Assembly: GCA_947567595.1 (NCBI GenBank)
Contig: CANOMQ010000042.1
Span: 1-34,104 of the forward strand
Direction: 5' to 3'
DNA from: an uncultured Lachnospiraceae bacterium
GTDB lineage: Bacteria; Bacillota; Clostridia; Lachnospirales; Lachnospiraceae
DNA: 34,104 nt
Shown here: piece by piece, positions 1-7,455 of the stretch
Layout of the letters: each line of letters opens with the position of its first letter
How positions within the stretch are numbered: position 1 is the first letter of the stretch
The notes under the pieces: model-generated
What the model saw: the letters and a program-made list of their open reading frames with translations, nothing else
Told to the model about the DNA's origin: nothing
Databases searched by the model: none
Made by a program: the position numbers and the translations under genes

Positions 1-26
1 TAAAACCAAAATTTGAGGTAACTGGA

Positions 27-2117
27 ATTAATTTTTACACAACTGATAAAATCAGAAATATCGTTTTGCTAGGGCACGGGGGTGCGGGAAAGACCACACT
101 TGTGGAGTCTATGGCATATCTGGCGGGCGTCACCTCGCGTATGGGCAGGGTGGAGGACGGCAATACCGTCAGCGACTTCGGCAAGGAGGAACAGAAACGC
201 AAAATCTCTATCAGCACGTCCGTCGTACCAATCGAGTGGGAGGGTACCAAGATTAACGTACTCGACACACCCGGCTATTTTGATTTTATAGGCGAGGTTG
301 AGGAGGCAATCAGCGCGGCGGATGCGGCGGTCATTGTCGTTTCGGGCAAATCGGGCGTTGAGGCAGGCACGGAGAAGGCATGGGAGCTTTGCGAGAAATA
401 CAAGCTGCCGCGCATGATTTACGTGACCGGAATGGACGCGGACAACGCTTCATTTAAAAATGTGGTGGAAAAGCTGACGGAGATGTATGGTAAGAAGATT
501 GCACCGTTCCATTTTCCGATTCGTGAAAATGAGAAGTTTGTCGGCTATGTCAATGTCGTGAGCGAGACAGGAAACCGTTGGAAGGGCAAGGAAGTCGAGG
601 AGTGCGAAATTCCCGATTACAGCAAGGAAAATCTTTCCCTTTACAAGGATACCTTGATGGAAGCGGTTGCGGAGACAAGCGAGGAGTTTATGGAGCGCTA
701 CTTTGGCGGCGAGACGTTTACGGAAAACGAAATCCGTGCGGCGCTTCGCACAAACGTGATTGACAGCTCGATTGTTCCGATTAGTATGGGCTCTAGCTTA
801 TTGTGTCAGGGTACATACACCCTTTTGGACGATATTGTAAAATATATGCCAAGCCCGGAGAATAGGCAGATTGCAGGCATTAACATGAAGACAAATGAAG
901 TCTTTGAGGCGAATTATGATTTTTCGAAGGCAAAGTCTGCGTATGTATTTAAGACGATTGTGGATCCGTTTATCGGTAAGTATTCACTAATCAAGGTTTG
1001 TTCAGGCGTATTCAAGCCGGATGATGTGATTTATAATAAAGATAAAGATGTTGAGGAGAAGGTGAATAAGCTTTATATTTTGCAGGGCAGCAAGCCGGTT
1101 GAAATCAGTGAGCTGCACGCGGGCGACATCGGCGCGATTGCAAAGCTGACGGCGGCAAGGACAGGCAATACGCTTTCCACAAAGGCGAATGTAATTGAAT
1201 ACGGTAAGTTTGAGCTGTCAAAGCCTTATACGGCAATGTGCTATAAAGTGCCGAACAAGGGCGACATTGACAAGGTTTCGCAGGCATTGCAGAAGCTTTC
1301 GCATGAGGACCAGACGCTCAAGGTTGTCAATGACACGGAGAACAGGCAGACATTGCTCTACGGTATCGGCGAGCAGCAGCTTGACATCATCCAGAGCCGT
1401 CTTTTGAATGAATATAAGTGTGAGATTGAGCTGTCAAAGCCGAAGGTTGCGTTTAAGGAGACGATTAAGAAGAAAGCGGACGTGGAGGCGAAATACAAGA
1501 AACAGTCAGGCGGACATGGTCAGTATGGTCATGTGAAGATGCGTTTTGAGCCGTCGGGCGATTTGGAGACGGCATATGTGTTTGAGCAGGAGGTTGTCGG
1601 CGGTGCGGTGCCTAAGAACTACTTCCCCGCGGTGGAGAAGGGTATGCAGGAATCCGTTTTGAAGGGACCGCTTGCGGCGTATCCGGTTGTGGGCGTGAAG
1701 GGCGTGCTTTACGATGGTTCGTACCATCCGGTAGACTCTTCGGAGCAGGCGTTTAAGATGGCGTCGATTCAGGCGTTCAAGAAGGGCTTTATGGATGCTG
1801 CGCCTGTTTTGTTAGAGCCGATTGCCAATCTCAAGGTGACGGTTCCTGACCGGTATACGGGCGATGTTATGGGTGATTTGAACAAGCGCAGGGGCAGGGT
1901 GCTTGGCATGAACCCGATTGGAAACGGCAAGCAGGTGATTGAGGCGGATATTCCGATTATGGAGCTTGCGGGATATTGTACGACGCTGCGCTCGATGACG
2001 GGCGGACGCGGCAATTTCGAGTATGAGATTGTGCGCTACGAGCAGACACCAAGTGACGTGCAGGCAGCGGAAGTGGCTGCGCGCGCGGCGAAGGTGGCGG
2101 AGAATAGTGCGGAATAA
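27..2117 (+). CDS. EF-G-like translation GTPase (FusA2-type), start uncertain
   Basis: Cytosolic translational GTPase of the elongation factor G superfamily. The P-loop GHGGAGKT is near residues 16-23 and the G3 motif DTPG near 80-83. The C-terminal two thirds carry EF-G domains II-V (for example GGHGQYGHVKMRFEPSG and the SMTGGRGNFEYE end). At about 696 residues the length fits the family. The G4 motif, normally NKxD, reads TGMD near residue 134, so this is likely a divergent paralogue rather than the main EF-G. The frame is open to the left edge. The family N-terminus (MNxYxTDKIRN as I recall it) aligns with INFYTTDKIRN, so codon 27 is either an AUU start, with GAGGT at 15-19 as its ribosome site, or an internal residue of a longer ORF. 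A TTG at 66 would remove the beginning of the G domain and is unlikely. It converges on the histidine kinase gene with a 36-bp gap. Confidence 0.88.
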   Translation: MNFYTTDKIRNIVLLGHGGAGKTTLVESMAYLAGVTSRMGRVEDGNTVSDFGKEEQKRKISISTSVVPIEWEGTKINVLDTPGYFDFIGEVEEAISAADAAVIVVSGKSGVEAGTEKAWELCEKYKLPRMIYVTGMDADNASFKNVVEKLTEMYGKKIAPFHFPIRENEKFVGYVNVVSETGNRWKGKEVEECEIPDYSKENLSLYKDTLMEAVAETSEEFMERYFGGETFTENEIRAALRTNVIDSSIVPISMGSSLLCQGTYTLLDDIVKYMPSPENRQIAGINMKTNEVFEANYDFSKAKSAYVFKTIVDPFIGKYSLIKVCSGVFKPDDVIYNKDKDVEEKVNKLYILQGSKPVEISELHAGDIGAIAKLTAARTGNTLSTKANVIEYGKFELSKPYTAMCYKVPNKGDIDKVSQALQKLSHEDQTLKVVNDTENRQTLLYGIGEQQLDIIQSRLLNEYKCEIELSKPKVAFKETIKKKADVEAKYKKQSGGHGQYGHVKMRFEPSGDLETAYVFEQEVVGGAVPKNYFPAVEKGMQESVLKGPLAAYPVVGVKGVLYDGSYHPVDSSEQAFKMASIQAFKKGFMDAAPVLLEPIANLKVTVPDRYTGDVMGDLNKRRGRVLGMNPIGNGKQVIEADIPIMELAGYCTTLRSMTGGRGNFEYEIVRYEQTPSDVQAAEVAARAAKVAENSAE

Positions 2118-2153
2118 GAATATTTGAACGCAATACAGTCAATCAGATTATGG

Positions 2154-3473
2154 TTACGGCAGCCGTACCGTAAAGACCGTGCCGCGTCCTGTGTCCGGGT
2201 TATCGGCGGCGGTGATGGTTCCGCCGTGTGCGGCGACAATTTCATAGGCGATGGACAGTCCAAGCCCGAAGTGGTTTTTATCGCTTCGGGCTTTTTCGCT
2301 GCGGTAAAAGCGTTCGAAGATACGGGTTTTGTCGTCGTCGCTGATACCGATACCGGTGTCATAGACAGCGAGCGAAAAATGTCTGCGCGCGTTTTTGCGA
2401 TAGCTGAGGGTGGCGGCGATGCTACCGTGTTCGGGGGTATAGCTGACGGCGTTATGCAGCAGGATTGTGAGCGTCTGCGCGATACGCTGCGCGTCACAGC
2501 AGCAGGCAGGGACGGGAGTGTCAGGGAGGACTACGGACAGGCGGATATTTTTTTCGGCGGCAAGACGCTCGAAGGCTTCGCAGGTATTTAAAAGCAGGGT
2601 GTCAAGCTCGGTGGGCGCTTTTTGGATATCAAGGTGTCCGGCGTCACGGCTTGAGAGGGTGAGCATGTCGTTTAGCAGGCGGGAGCTGCGCAGCGCTTCG
2701 TTTTTGATGGCGGCAATATCGTGCTTTAAGTTTATGACACTTGTGTCAGTTTTTCCTGTCTGCTGTGTGGTGGAGGAAGCAAGGTTGTCCTGTGCCGCCT
2801 CCGCGCAGGAGAGAATGACCGCAAGGGGCGTGCGCAGCTCGTGGGAGGCTGCGGCAACAAAGCGGTTCTGGCGCAGGCGGTTTTCTTCGATGGGCGCTAA
2901 GAGTCGTTTGGTGTAAATCCACATGAAAATCCAAATGGCAATAAGCGCGAGAAAAACAACCCCGAGAAAGACAAAGCGCTGTCTTAAAACCTGTCCGCGT
3001 ATGTCGGAGAGCGGGATTGCAATCAGCATTTCAATGGGCGTCTTGTTCTGTATGACCGTGATGACAAAGCAGTAGTAATCGGCGGTGGAAAATGACTGGT
3101 AGTGGCATTTATAGGAAATGGCAACGGAAACGGCAGGCTCGTTGTCCCTGTAATATGCCCAAAGGCTGTCAAGCAGTTCGGTGCGCTGTTTGGTGGTCTG
3201 CTTTTGGTTAAACAAAGAAGGCTTGCCGTTGTCGAGCAGGGAAATAAAACAGTTGTGCGACGCCTCAATCTGCGAGAGCCATATGTGCGAAATGACGCCC
3301 AGATTGTCCAAGTGTACGGCGATGTTGTAGATGTCGGACTGGTAGGAGCTGCGGCGGTTTTCAATCAGGTTTTGCTCCGAGATGTAAAGATAACCGCAGG
3401 TCATAATCGTCAAAATGAGCGTGGTCATCATGCCGCTTAGCAAGGTCAGCCGGATACGGACTTTTTTAAACAT
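2154..3473 (-). CDS. Sensor histidine kinase (two-component system)
   Basis: Membrane sensor kinase of 439 residues. A transmembrane helix at about 10-30 and another at about 167-188 bracket an extracellular sensing region of about 130 residues with no motif I recognise. The dimerisation/phosphoacceptor box is ASHELRTPL, with the likely phosphorylated histidine at 211. An HATPase domain follows, with an N box (LLHNAVSYTPE), G1 (DTGIGIS) and G2 (GLGLSIAYEI). No full HAMP domain is visible between the second helix and the H box. The gene lies 23 bp downstream of the response regulator on the same strand and is probably cotranscribed with it. The stimulus is unknown; the shared operator upstream of the 5002-10747 operon makes that operon the likely output. 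Confidence 0.95.
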   Translation of the reverse strand: MFKKVRIRLTLLSGMMTTLILTIMTCGYLYISEQNLIENRRSSYQSDIYNIAVHLDNLGVISHIWLSQIEASHNCFISLLDNGKPSLFNQKQTTKQRTELLDSLWAYYRDNEPAVSVAISYKCHYQSFSTADYYCFVITVIQNKTPIEMLIAIPLSDIRGQVLRQRFVFLGVVFLALIAIWIFMWIYTKRLLAPIEENRLRQNRFVAAASHELRTPLAVILSCAEAAQDNLASSTTQQTGKTDTSVINLKHDIAAIKNEALRSSRLLNDMLTLSSRDAGHLDIQKAPTELDTLLLNTCEAFERLAAEKNIRLSVVLPDTPVPACCCDAQRIAQTLTILLHNAVSYTPEHGSIAATLSYRKNARRHFSLAVYDTGIGISDDDKTRIFERFYRSEKARSDKNHFGLGLSIAYEIVAAHGGTITAADNPDTGRGTVFTVRLP

Positions 3474-3496
3474 AACGGTTCTCCATAGGTTCTTGT

Positions 3497-4189
3497 TTAT
3501 GGTTGTTTTGCACCTGCTTCGTCGTGCAGGCAGTAGCCGACGCCGCGGATTGTCTTGATTTCAAGGCGGCTGCCGACTGTTTTTAGCCTGCGCCGCAGGA
3601 AATAGATATAGTTGTCAAGATTGCCCTCCTCAACGTCGCTGTCCGGTCCCCAGATTTTGAGGAGCAGCGTGTTTCGGGGGAAGGTCTGCGTGGGATTTTT
3701 GAGGAACACTTCAAGCAGCGCCCCTTCGCGGTTGGAGAGGGTGCAGGCGCCGTCTTTTCCGGTGAGCGAGTTGTCAGCCGCGTTGTAGCAGATGTCCGCA
3801 AGGCGCAGCTCGCTTGTCATGTTTAAAATGGGCGAGCGGCGTGTGACACATTGGATTCTTGCAAGCAGCTCTTCAAACGCGAAGGGCTTTACGAGGTAAT
3901 CGTCCGCGCCGAGATTTAAGCCCGTTACCTTGTCGCTTAGTGTGCCGAGCGCTGTGATTAAGATAACGGGGGTGCCGATACCGGTTTCACGCAGTTTTTT
4001 CAAAACGGTGGTTCCGTCCATTTGGGGGAGCATCCGGTCGAGCAGGATAACGTCGTGGATATTCTGTTCACAAAAGTAAAGCGCCTCCTCGCCGTCAAAG
4101 CAGCAGTCAACCGTAAAGCCGTTTGCCGTAAGCTGCTGTGCGATGGAATGATTTAAGGCTTTGTCGTCCTCTGCAAGTAAAATGCGCAT
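3497..4189 (-). CDS. OmpR/PhoB-family response regulator
   Basis: DNA-binding response regulator of 230 residues. The N-terminal receiver domain has an acidic pocket at EDD (7-9), phosphoacceptor Asp51 in LLDRMLPQMDG and the conserved Lys101 in LVKPF. A winged-helix effector domain covers about residues 127-225, with the typical ending TIRGVGYCL. The start ATG is preceded on the minus strand by an AGGAGG-like site. The promoter region carries two TTAGAGA half-sites 11 bp apart (4277-4297), followed 10 bp later by TATACT, which suggests autoregulation. The same arrangement is present before the lipoprotein operon at 5002. Confidence 0.96.
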   Translation of the reverse strand: MRILLAEDDKALNHSIAQQLTANGFTVDCCFDGEEALYFCEQNIHDVILLDRMLPQMDGTTVLKKLRETGIGTPVILITALGTLSDKVTGLNLGADDYLVKPFAFEELLARIQCVTRRSPILNMTSELRLADICYNAADNSLTGKDGACTLSNREGALLEVFLKNPTQTFPRNTLLLKIWGPDSDVEEGNLDNYIYFLRRRLKTVGSRLEIKTIRGVGYCLHDEAGAKQP

Positions 4190-4276
4190 GGGTGCGTTGT
4201 TCCTCCTTTGTTCCGCATTGTGTATGCTTTCTATTTTAATGCGTTTTTCTTGAGTTTAAAAACAGTATAGCACAAA

Positions 4277-4297
4277 GTTTCTCTAAAGTATCTCTAA
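4277..4297 (-). promoter_or_regulatory. Predicted response-regulator operator upstream of the regulator's own gene
   Basis: Read on the minus strand, this is TTAGAGA-N4-TTAGAGA followed by AAC. The half-sites are 11 bp apart, the spacing used by OmpR/PhoB-type dimers. The second half-site ends 10 bp before a -10 box, TATACT (plus-strand 4264-4269), and there is no good -35, as in activator-dependent class II promoters. Nineteen of 21 bases match the element at 4904-4924. That the neighbouring regulator binds here is inference from position and spacing. Confidence 0.65.
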
Positions 4298-4319
4298 TTA
4301 AGGAAATATTAAGGAAACA
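4298..4319 (+). repeat. 11-bp tandem direct repeat TTAAGGAAAYA x2
   Basis: TTAAGGAAATA is followed immediately by TTAAGGAAACA, ten of 11 bases identical. It abuts the TTAGAGA operator but runs on the opposite strand, toward the small-ORF pair at 4413. Eleven-bp tandem repeats are the usual format of OmpR-family sites, so this may be a second, diverged binding site for the same regulator. A TATACT -10-like box lies at 4361-4366, too far away for a class II arrangement; a weak CATAAA at 4326-4331 has the right spacing. Confidence 0.45.
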
Positions 4320-4412
4320 TAAATCCATAAAGAACTATAGATATCGTGATAAAAATATGATATACTAAGGGCATGACAAAAATGTTCTTTTCTCAATGAA
4401 AGGGGTGAATGT

Positions 4413-4589
4413 ATGCCAAATAATGAAAAAGAATATAATGGATATCTCTTGGATCAGCTTGAATTGATTGAACGGCTTGAAATGGTAATAGAAGAAAATA
4501 ACATTGAGGCAGTAAAAAAACAGCTTGCGCTTGAAAAGAAATTTGTGGAGCGGAAATTGTATCAGAAGCCGCCGATCAAGGGTGAATAG
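4413..4589 (+). CDS. Small protein, 58 aa, unknown
   Basis: I do not recognise this protein. It starts MPNNEKEYNGYLL and ends QKPPIKGE. A ribosome site AGGGGTG (4401-4407) lies 6 bp before the ATG, which supports real translation. The composition is charged, with two predicted helices (about 10-28 and 31-50), no signal peptide, no membrane segment and no cysteine. It is followed 55 bp later by a second small ORF of similar size and shape. Both sit between the two-component genes and their predicted target operon. The sequence is AT-richer than the flanking large genes. Confidence 0.7.
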   Translation: MPNNEKEYNGYLLDQLELIERLEMVIEENNIEAVKKQLALEKKFVERKLYQKPPIKGE

Positions 4590-4644
4590 GCTTCATAAAA
4601 TTGGAACAATTAATATAGATTAAAAAAGGAAAGTAGGCGGTTGT

Positions 4645-4809
4645 ATGTCATTAGAAGAACAAAAAGAAGTAGCGATTAACCGATACGTAGATTTAATGCG
4701 GATAAAAGCGCATGAAACAGGGGAAAACAAAGAATTGGAATATCAGATCAGAGTTGCAAAGGTAAAGCTGGCAAGCTTTGGGATTGACTATTCGGAATTG
4801 GAACTGTAA
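4645..4809 (+). CDS. Small protein, 54 aa, unknown
   Basis: I do not recognise this protein. It starts MSLEEQKEVAINRY and ends GIDYSELEL. A purine-rich ribosome site (AGGAAAG and AGGCGG at about 4627-4640) precedes the ATG. It is predicted to form two helices with a break at HETGEN, and has no signal peptide or membrane segment. Its layout resembles the upstream 58-residue protein (helix, polar turn, helix rich in K/E/L), so the two may be distant paralogues, but identity is low. A strong terminator 20 bp after the stop closes the pair as one short transcription unit. Confidence 0.7.
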   Translation: MSLEEQKEVAINRYVDLMRIKAHETGENKELEYQIRVAKVKLASFGIDYSELEL

Positions 4810-4828
4810 TCGAAAGCAAATGTTTATT

Positions 4829-4873
4829 AAAAAGTGTGACATCTTAAATCAAAATAAGAGTTCACACTTTTTT
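4829..4873 (+). terminator. Rho-independent terminator after the small-ORF pair
   Basis: A perfect 11-bp stem pairs AAAAAGTGTGA (4829-4839) with TCACACTTTTT (4862-4872). The loop is 22 nt and the stem runs into T residues. It separates the small-ORF unit from the promoter of the lipoprotein operon. Confidence 0.8.
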
Positions 4874-4903
4874 CATTTTATAAAAATACAACAAAATCAT
4901 TCC

Positions 4904-4936
4904 TTAGAGATTTTTTAGAGAAACCTCTGCTATGAT
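4904..4936 (+). promoter_or_regulatory. Predicted response-regulator operator and -10 box of the lipoprotein operon
   Basis: TTAGAGA-N4-TTAGAGA at 4904-4921 has half-sites 11 bp apart and continues AAAC. The -10 box TATGAT (4931-4936) starts 9 bp after the second half-site. The repeats occupy the -35 position and no consensus -35 is present, as in PhoB-type class II activation. Nineteen of 21 bases match the element upstream of the response-regulator gene (4277-4297). Control by that regulator is inference. Confidence 0.65.
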
Positions 4937-5001
4937 GTCATCATACACCAATCTGCAAAGCTTGAAGACAGGGTTGGTATGAAAGGAGTATGGATATCAA
5001 A

Positions 5002-7443
5002 ATGAAGCATCAAATTGTGAAAAAAATAACAACGAAAGCGGCGGCTTTTGCGATAGCCCTCGCCTTATGCGCAGGGCTTACAGCCTGCCAGTCCGGTGGC
5101 GGGCAGAATGCCGACATGCAGACCGGCGCGCAGGCAGGAACGCAGCAACAGCAGTCAAGCGCGCCCACAGCAGAAGAGGGCGGCGACGCCGTAAGCATGG
5201 GGCGTTATGTGGAAAAGCAGGCGGAGCTTGGGGAAGGCATGGAAGGGCATTCCTACATGGTGCGGGACGGCAAAAATGTCAAGATGTTTGCGTACGGCTC
5301 GACCTTTTATACGTCGGAGGATAACGGAGACACTTGGAGCGGAACCGAACTGGAGTGGTATGAGAAGCTGCAGGAGGATAATTATGTCATGCAGACCGCG
5401 TTCACAAACGACGGAACCTATGCCATTCAGTATTCCCCGCTTTCCAAACGCGAGGACACCTTAAAGGAGGGCATGGCAGGCGACATGGGGGTGGATACGG
5501 AAAGCTCTGAGGACGAAGGGCAGACGAAACTTGACCCGCATCTGATGATTGTCAGCCCTGACGGCACGCAGAAGGAGGTGCCCGTGCAGTTTTCGTCGGA
5601 CGATATGTATGCAAGGCAGCTGCACTTTACGCAGGACGGACGGCTGTTTATGGTTACCTTTAATAAGGGCGTGTACGAGGTTGACGTGGAGACGGGCGCG
5701 CTAAACAGGCTTTGCACGATTGAAGACAACGCAATGACAATGGAAGTGCAGGGCAAGCTTTTGATGCTTGTCACCTACGACGGCGTGCTCCTTTATGACA
5801 TGGAGGGCGAGCGCTTTCTCGAGGACGAGGTGCTTGACGATTTTGTGAAGGAAACCTACAATGGGGCGACGGATTACGGCAACTGCTACAATATGTATGC
5901 ATTTTTCGGCACGGAAGATGAAAACGCGGTCTATATCGCGGGCGGCAAGGGACTGCACCGCCATGTCATCGGCGGAGCCGCGGTTGAGCAGGTGATTGAG
6001 CCGGGACTTTCGTCGTTTGGCAATCCTTCGCGCGATATTGTACATGCGATTGCGCTGGAAAATGAGGAGTTTCTGGCGCAGTTTAGCGATGGGGCGGTGG
6101 TGAAGTTTTATTATGACGAGACGGTGCCGACGGTTCCAAGCGACAGGCTTTCTGTCTATAGCCTGAAAGGCAATGACACGGTCAGACAGGCGATTGCGGC
6201 GTATCAGACGGCAAATCCCGGCGTGTTTGTGGAGTATGAGGCGGCGCTTGACGCGGACGGGATTACGCGGGAGGACGCGCTGAAAAATCTGAGCACAAGG
6301 CTGTTAAACGGCGAGGGACCGGACGTGCTCATTCTTGATGAAATGCCGATTGATACGTATGTGGAAAAGGGTATTCTGATGGATATGAGCGATATTGTCA
6401 CGGAGGTAAAAAACAGCGACGGACTGTATGAAAATGTGGTTGAACCGTTTGTGACGGACGGCAAGATTTATGTGGTGCCGATGGAGTTCCAGCTTCCGCT
6501 TGTGATGGGCGATAACCGGTATGTGGAGCAGTCGAGAACCTATGAGGGCTATGCGCAGGCGGTTGAGGCGCTTCGCGGCGAAAATCCGGAGGGTATGATT
6601 ATCAGCGACTGCAATGAACAGGGGATTACAAGGCGGTTTCTTGATGTCTGTGCGCCTGCTTGGAAAAATGAGGACGGCAGTATCAATGAAAAGAACATTC
6701 GGGCGTTTATGGAGCAGACCAAGAAAATTTTTGACGCGCAGATGAGCGGTTTAACGCAGAAACAGATGAGCGAATACAATGACAATGTGTCAAGGGTTTT
6801 CCAAAGCGGGGGCAGTGGTCAGCAGGATGAAATTGACTGGTTGTTTTATTGGAAAATGATTGAAGCGGGTGATTTTATGTATCATGATGTGAAAATGAGC
6901 AGTGGAACGGCGTATTCAATGGATAAATTTGCGGAGTCGCTTTCCATGCCAAGAAATGAGGGCTGTGAGAATATTTCCATCGGGCTGTTTGACGGGCAGA
7001 GCGAGGGCGTCTATATGGCGGAAACGCTGACGGGTATTAGTGCACAGAGCAAGAATGCCGAGGCGGCGAAATCGTTTGTGAAGCTAATGCTTTCGGAGGA
7101 AATTCAGACAAGTACGTTTCGTGGGCTTCCTATTAATAAGGCGGCGTTTGAGACGGCGCTTTCACAGTACGATGATACGCTGGAGAATGAGGAAGCTTAT
7201 ATGATGTATGGCGGTTCTGACCAAGAGGGCAATAGCTGGTTTTGGGAGTCATGGTGGCTTGACGATGCGCAAAAGCAGCAGGTTCGCGACTGGGCGGCGC
7301 AGGCGAAGACACCGCATATCACGGACGTCACGCTTGAGGACGCTGTAGAGAGCGCGTGCACGGAGTATTTAAAGGGCAGGCTTAGCCTTGACGATGCGGT
7401 TTCGCAGGTTCGCAGCAGCACCGCGATTTATATGTCGGAGTAA
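5002..7443 (+). CDS. Lipoprotein: Asp-box (propeller-like) region fused to an ABC solute-binding domain
   Basis: Surface lipoprotein of about 813 residues, roughly twice the size of a usual sugar-binding protein. A signal peptide ends in lipobox LTAC, followed by a Q/A/S-rich linker. Residues about 70-390 contain an Asp-box (SEDNGDTW) and repeated strand-like segments (SPDGTQ, FTQDGRLFM, YDGVLLYDM), suggesting a beta-propeller or BNR-like fold. From about residue 392 (DRLSVYSLKGNDTVRQAI) the sequence reads as an SBP_bac_1 domain (LLNGEGPDVLILDE, GKIYVVPMEF, ending in the usual AAKSFVKLMLS helix region). ATG 5002 is chosen over ATG 4990 because the site GAAAGGAG (4981-4988) lies only 1 bp before 4990; spacing to 5002 is long, so the start is uncertain. 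First gene of an operon with two permeases and an HlyD-type adaptor. The propeller assignment is inference. Confidence 0.88.
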   Translation: MKHQIVKKITTKAAAFAIALALCAGLTACQSGGGQNADMQTGAQAGTQQQQSSAPTAEEGGDAVSMGRYVEKQAELGEGMEGHSYMVRDGKNVKMFAYGSTFYTSEDNGDTWSGTELEWYEKLQEDNYVMQTAFTNDGTYAIQYSPLSKREDTLKEGMAGDMGVDTESSEDEGQTKLDPHLMIVSPDGTQKEVPVQFSSDDMYARQLHFTQDGRLFMVTFNKGVYEVDVETGALNRLCTIEDNAMTMEVQGKLLMLVTYDGVLLYDMEGERFLEDEVLDDFVKETYNGATDYGNCYNMYAFFGTEDENAVYIAGGKGLHRHVIGGAAVEQVIEPGLSSFGNPSRDIVHAIALENEEFLAQFSDGAVVKFYYDETVPTVPSDRLSVYSLKGNDTVRQAIAAYQTANPGVFVEYEAALDADGITREDALKNLSTRLLNGEGPDVLILDEMPIDTYVEKGILMDMSDIVTEVKNSDGLYENVVEPFVTDGKIYVVPMEFQLPLVMGDNRYVEQSRTYEGYAQAVEALRGENPEGMIISDCNEQGITRRFLDVCAPAWKNEDGSINEKNIRAFMEQTKKIFDAQMSGLTQKQMSEYNDNVSRVFQSGGSGQQDEIDWLFYWKMIEAGDFMYHDVKMSSGTAYSMDKFAESLSMPRNEGCENISIGLFDGQSEGVYMAETLTGISAQSKNAEAAKSFVKLMLSEEIQTSTFRGLPINKAAFETALSQYDDTLENEEAYMMYGGSDQEGNSWFWESWWLDDAQKQQVRDWAAQAKTPHITDVTLEDAVESACTEYLKGRLSLDDAVSQVRSSTAIYMSE

Positions 7444-7455
7444 GGATTATCAACA

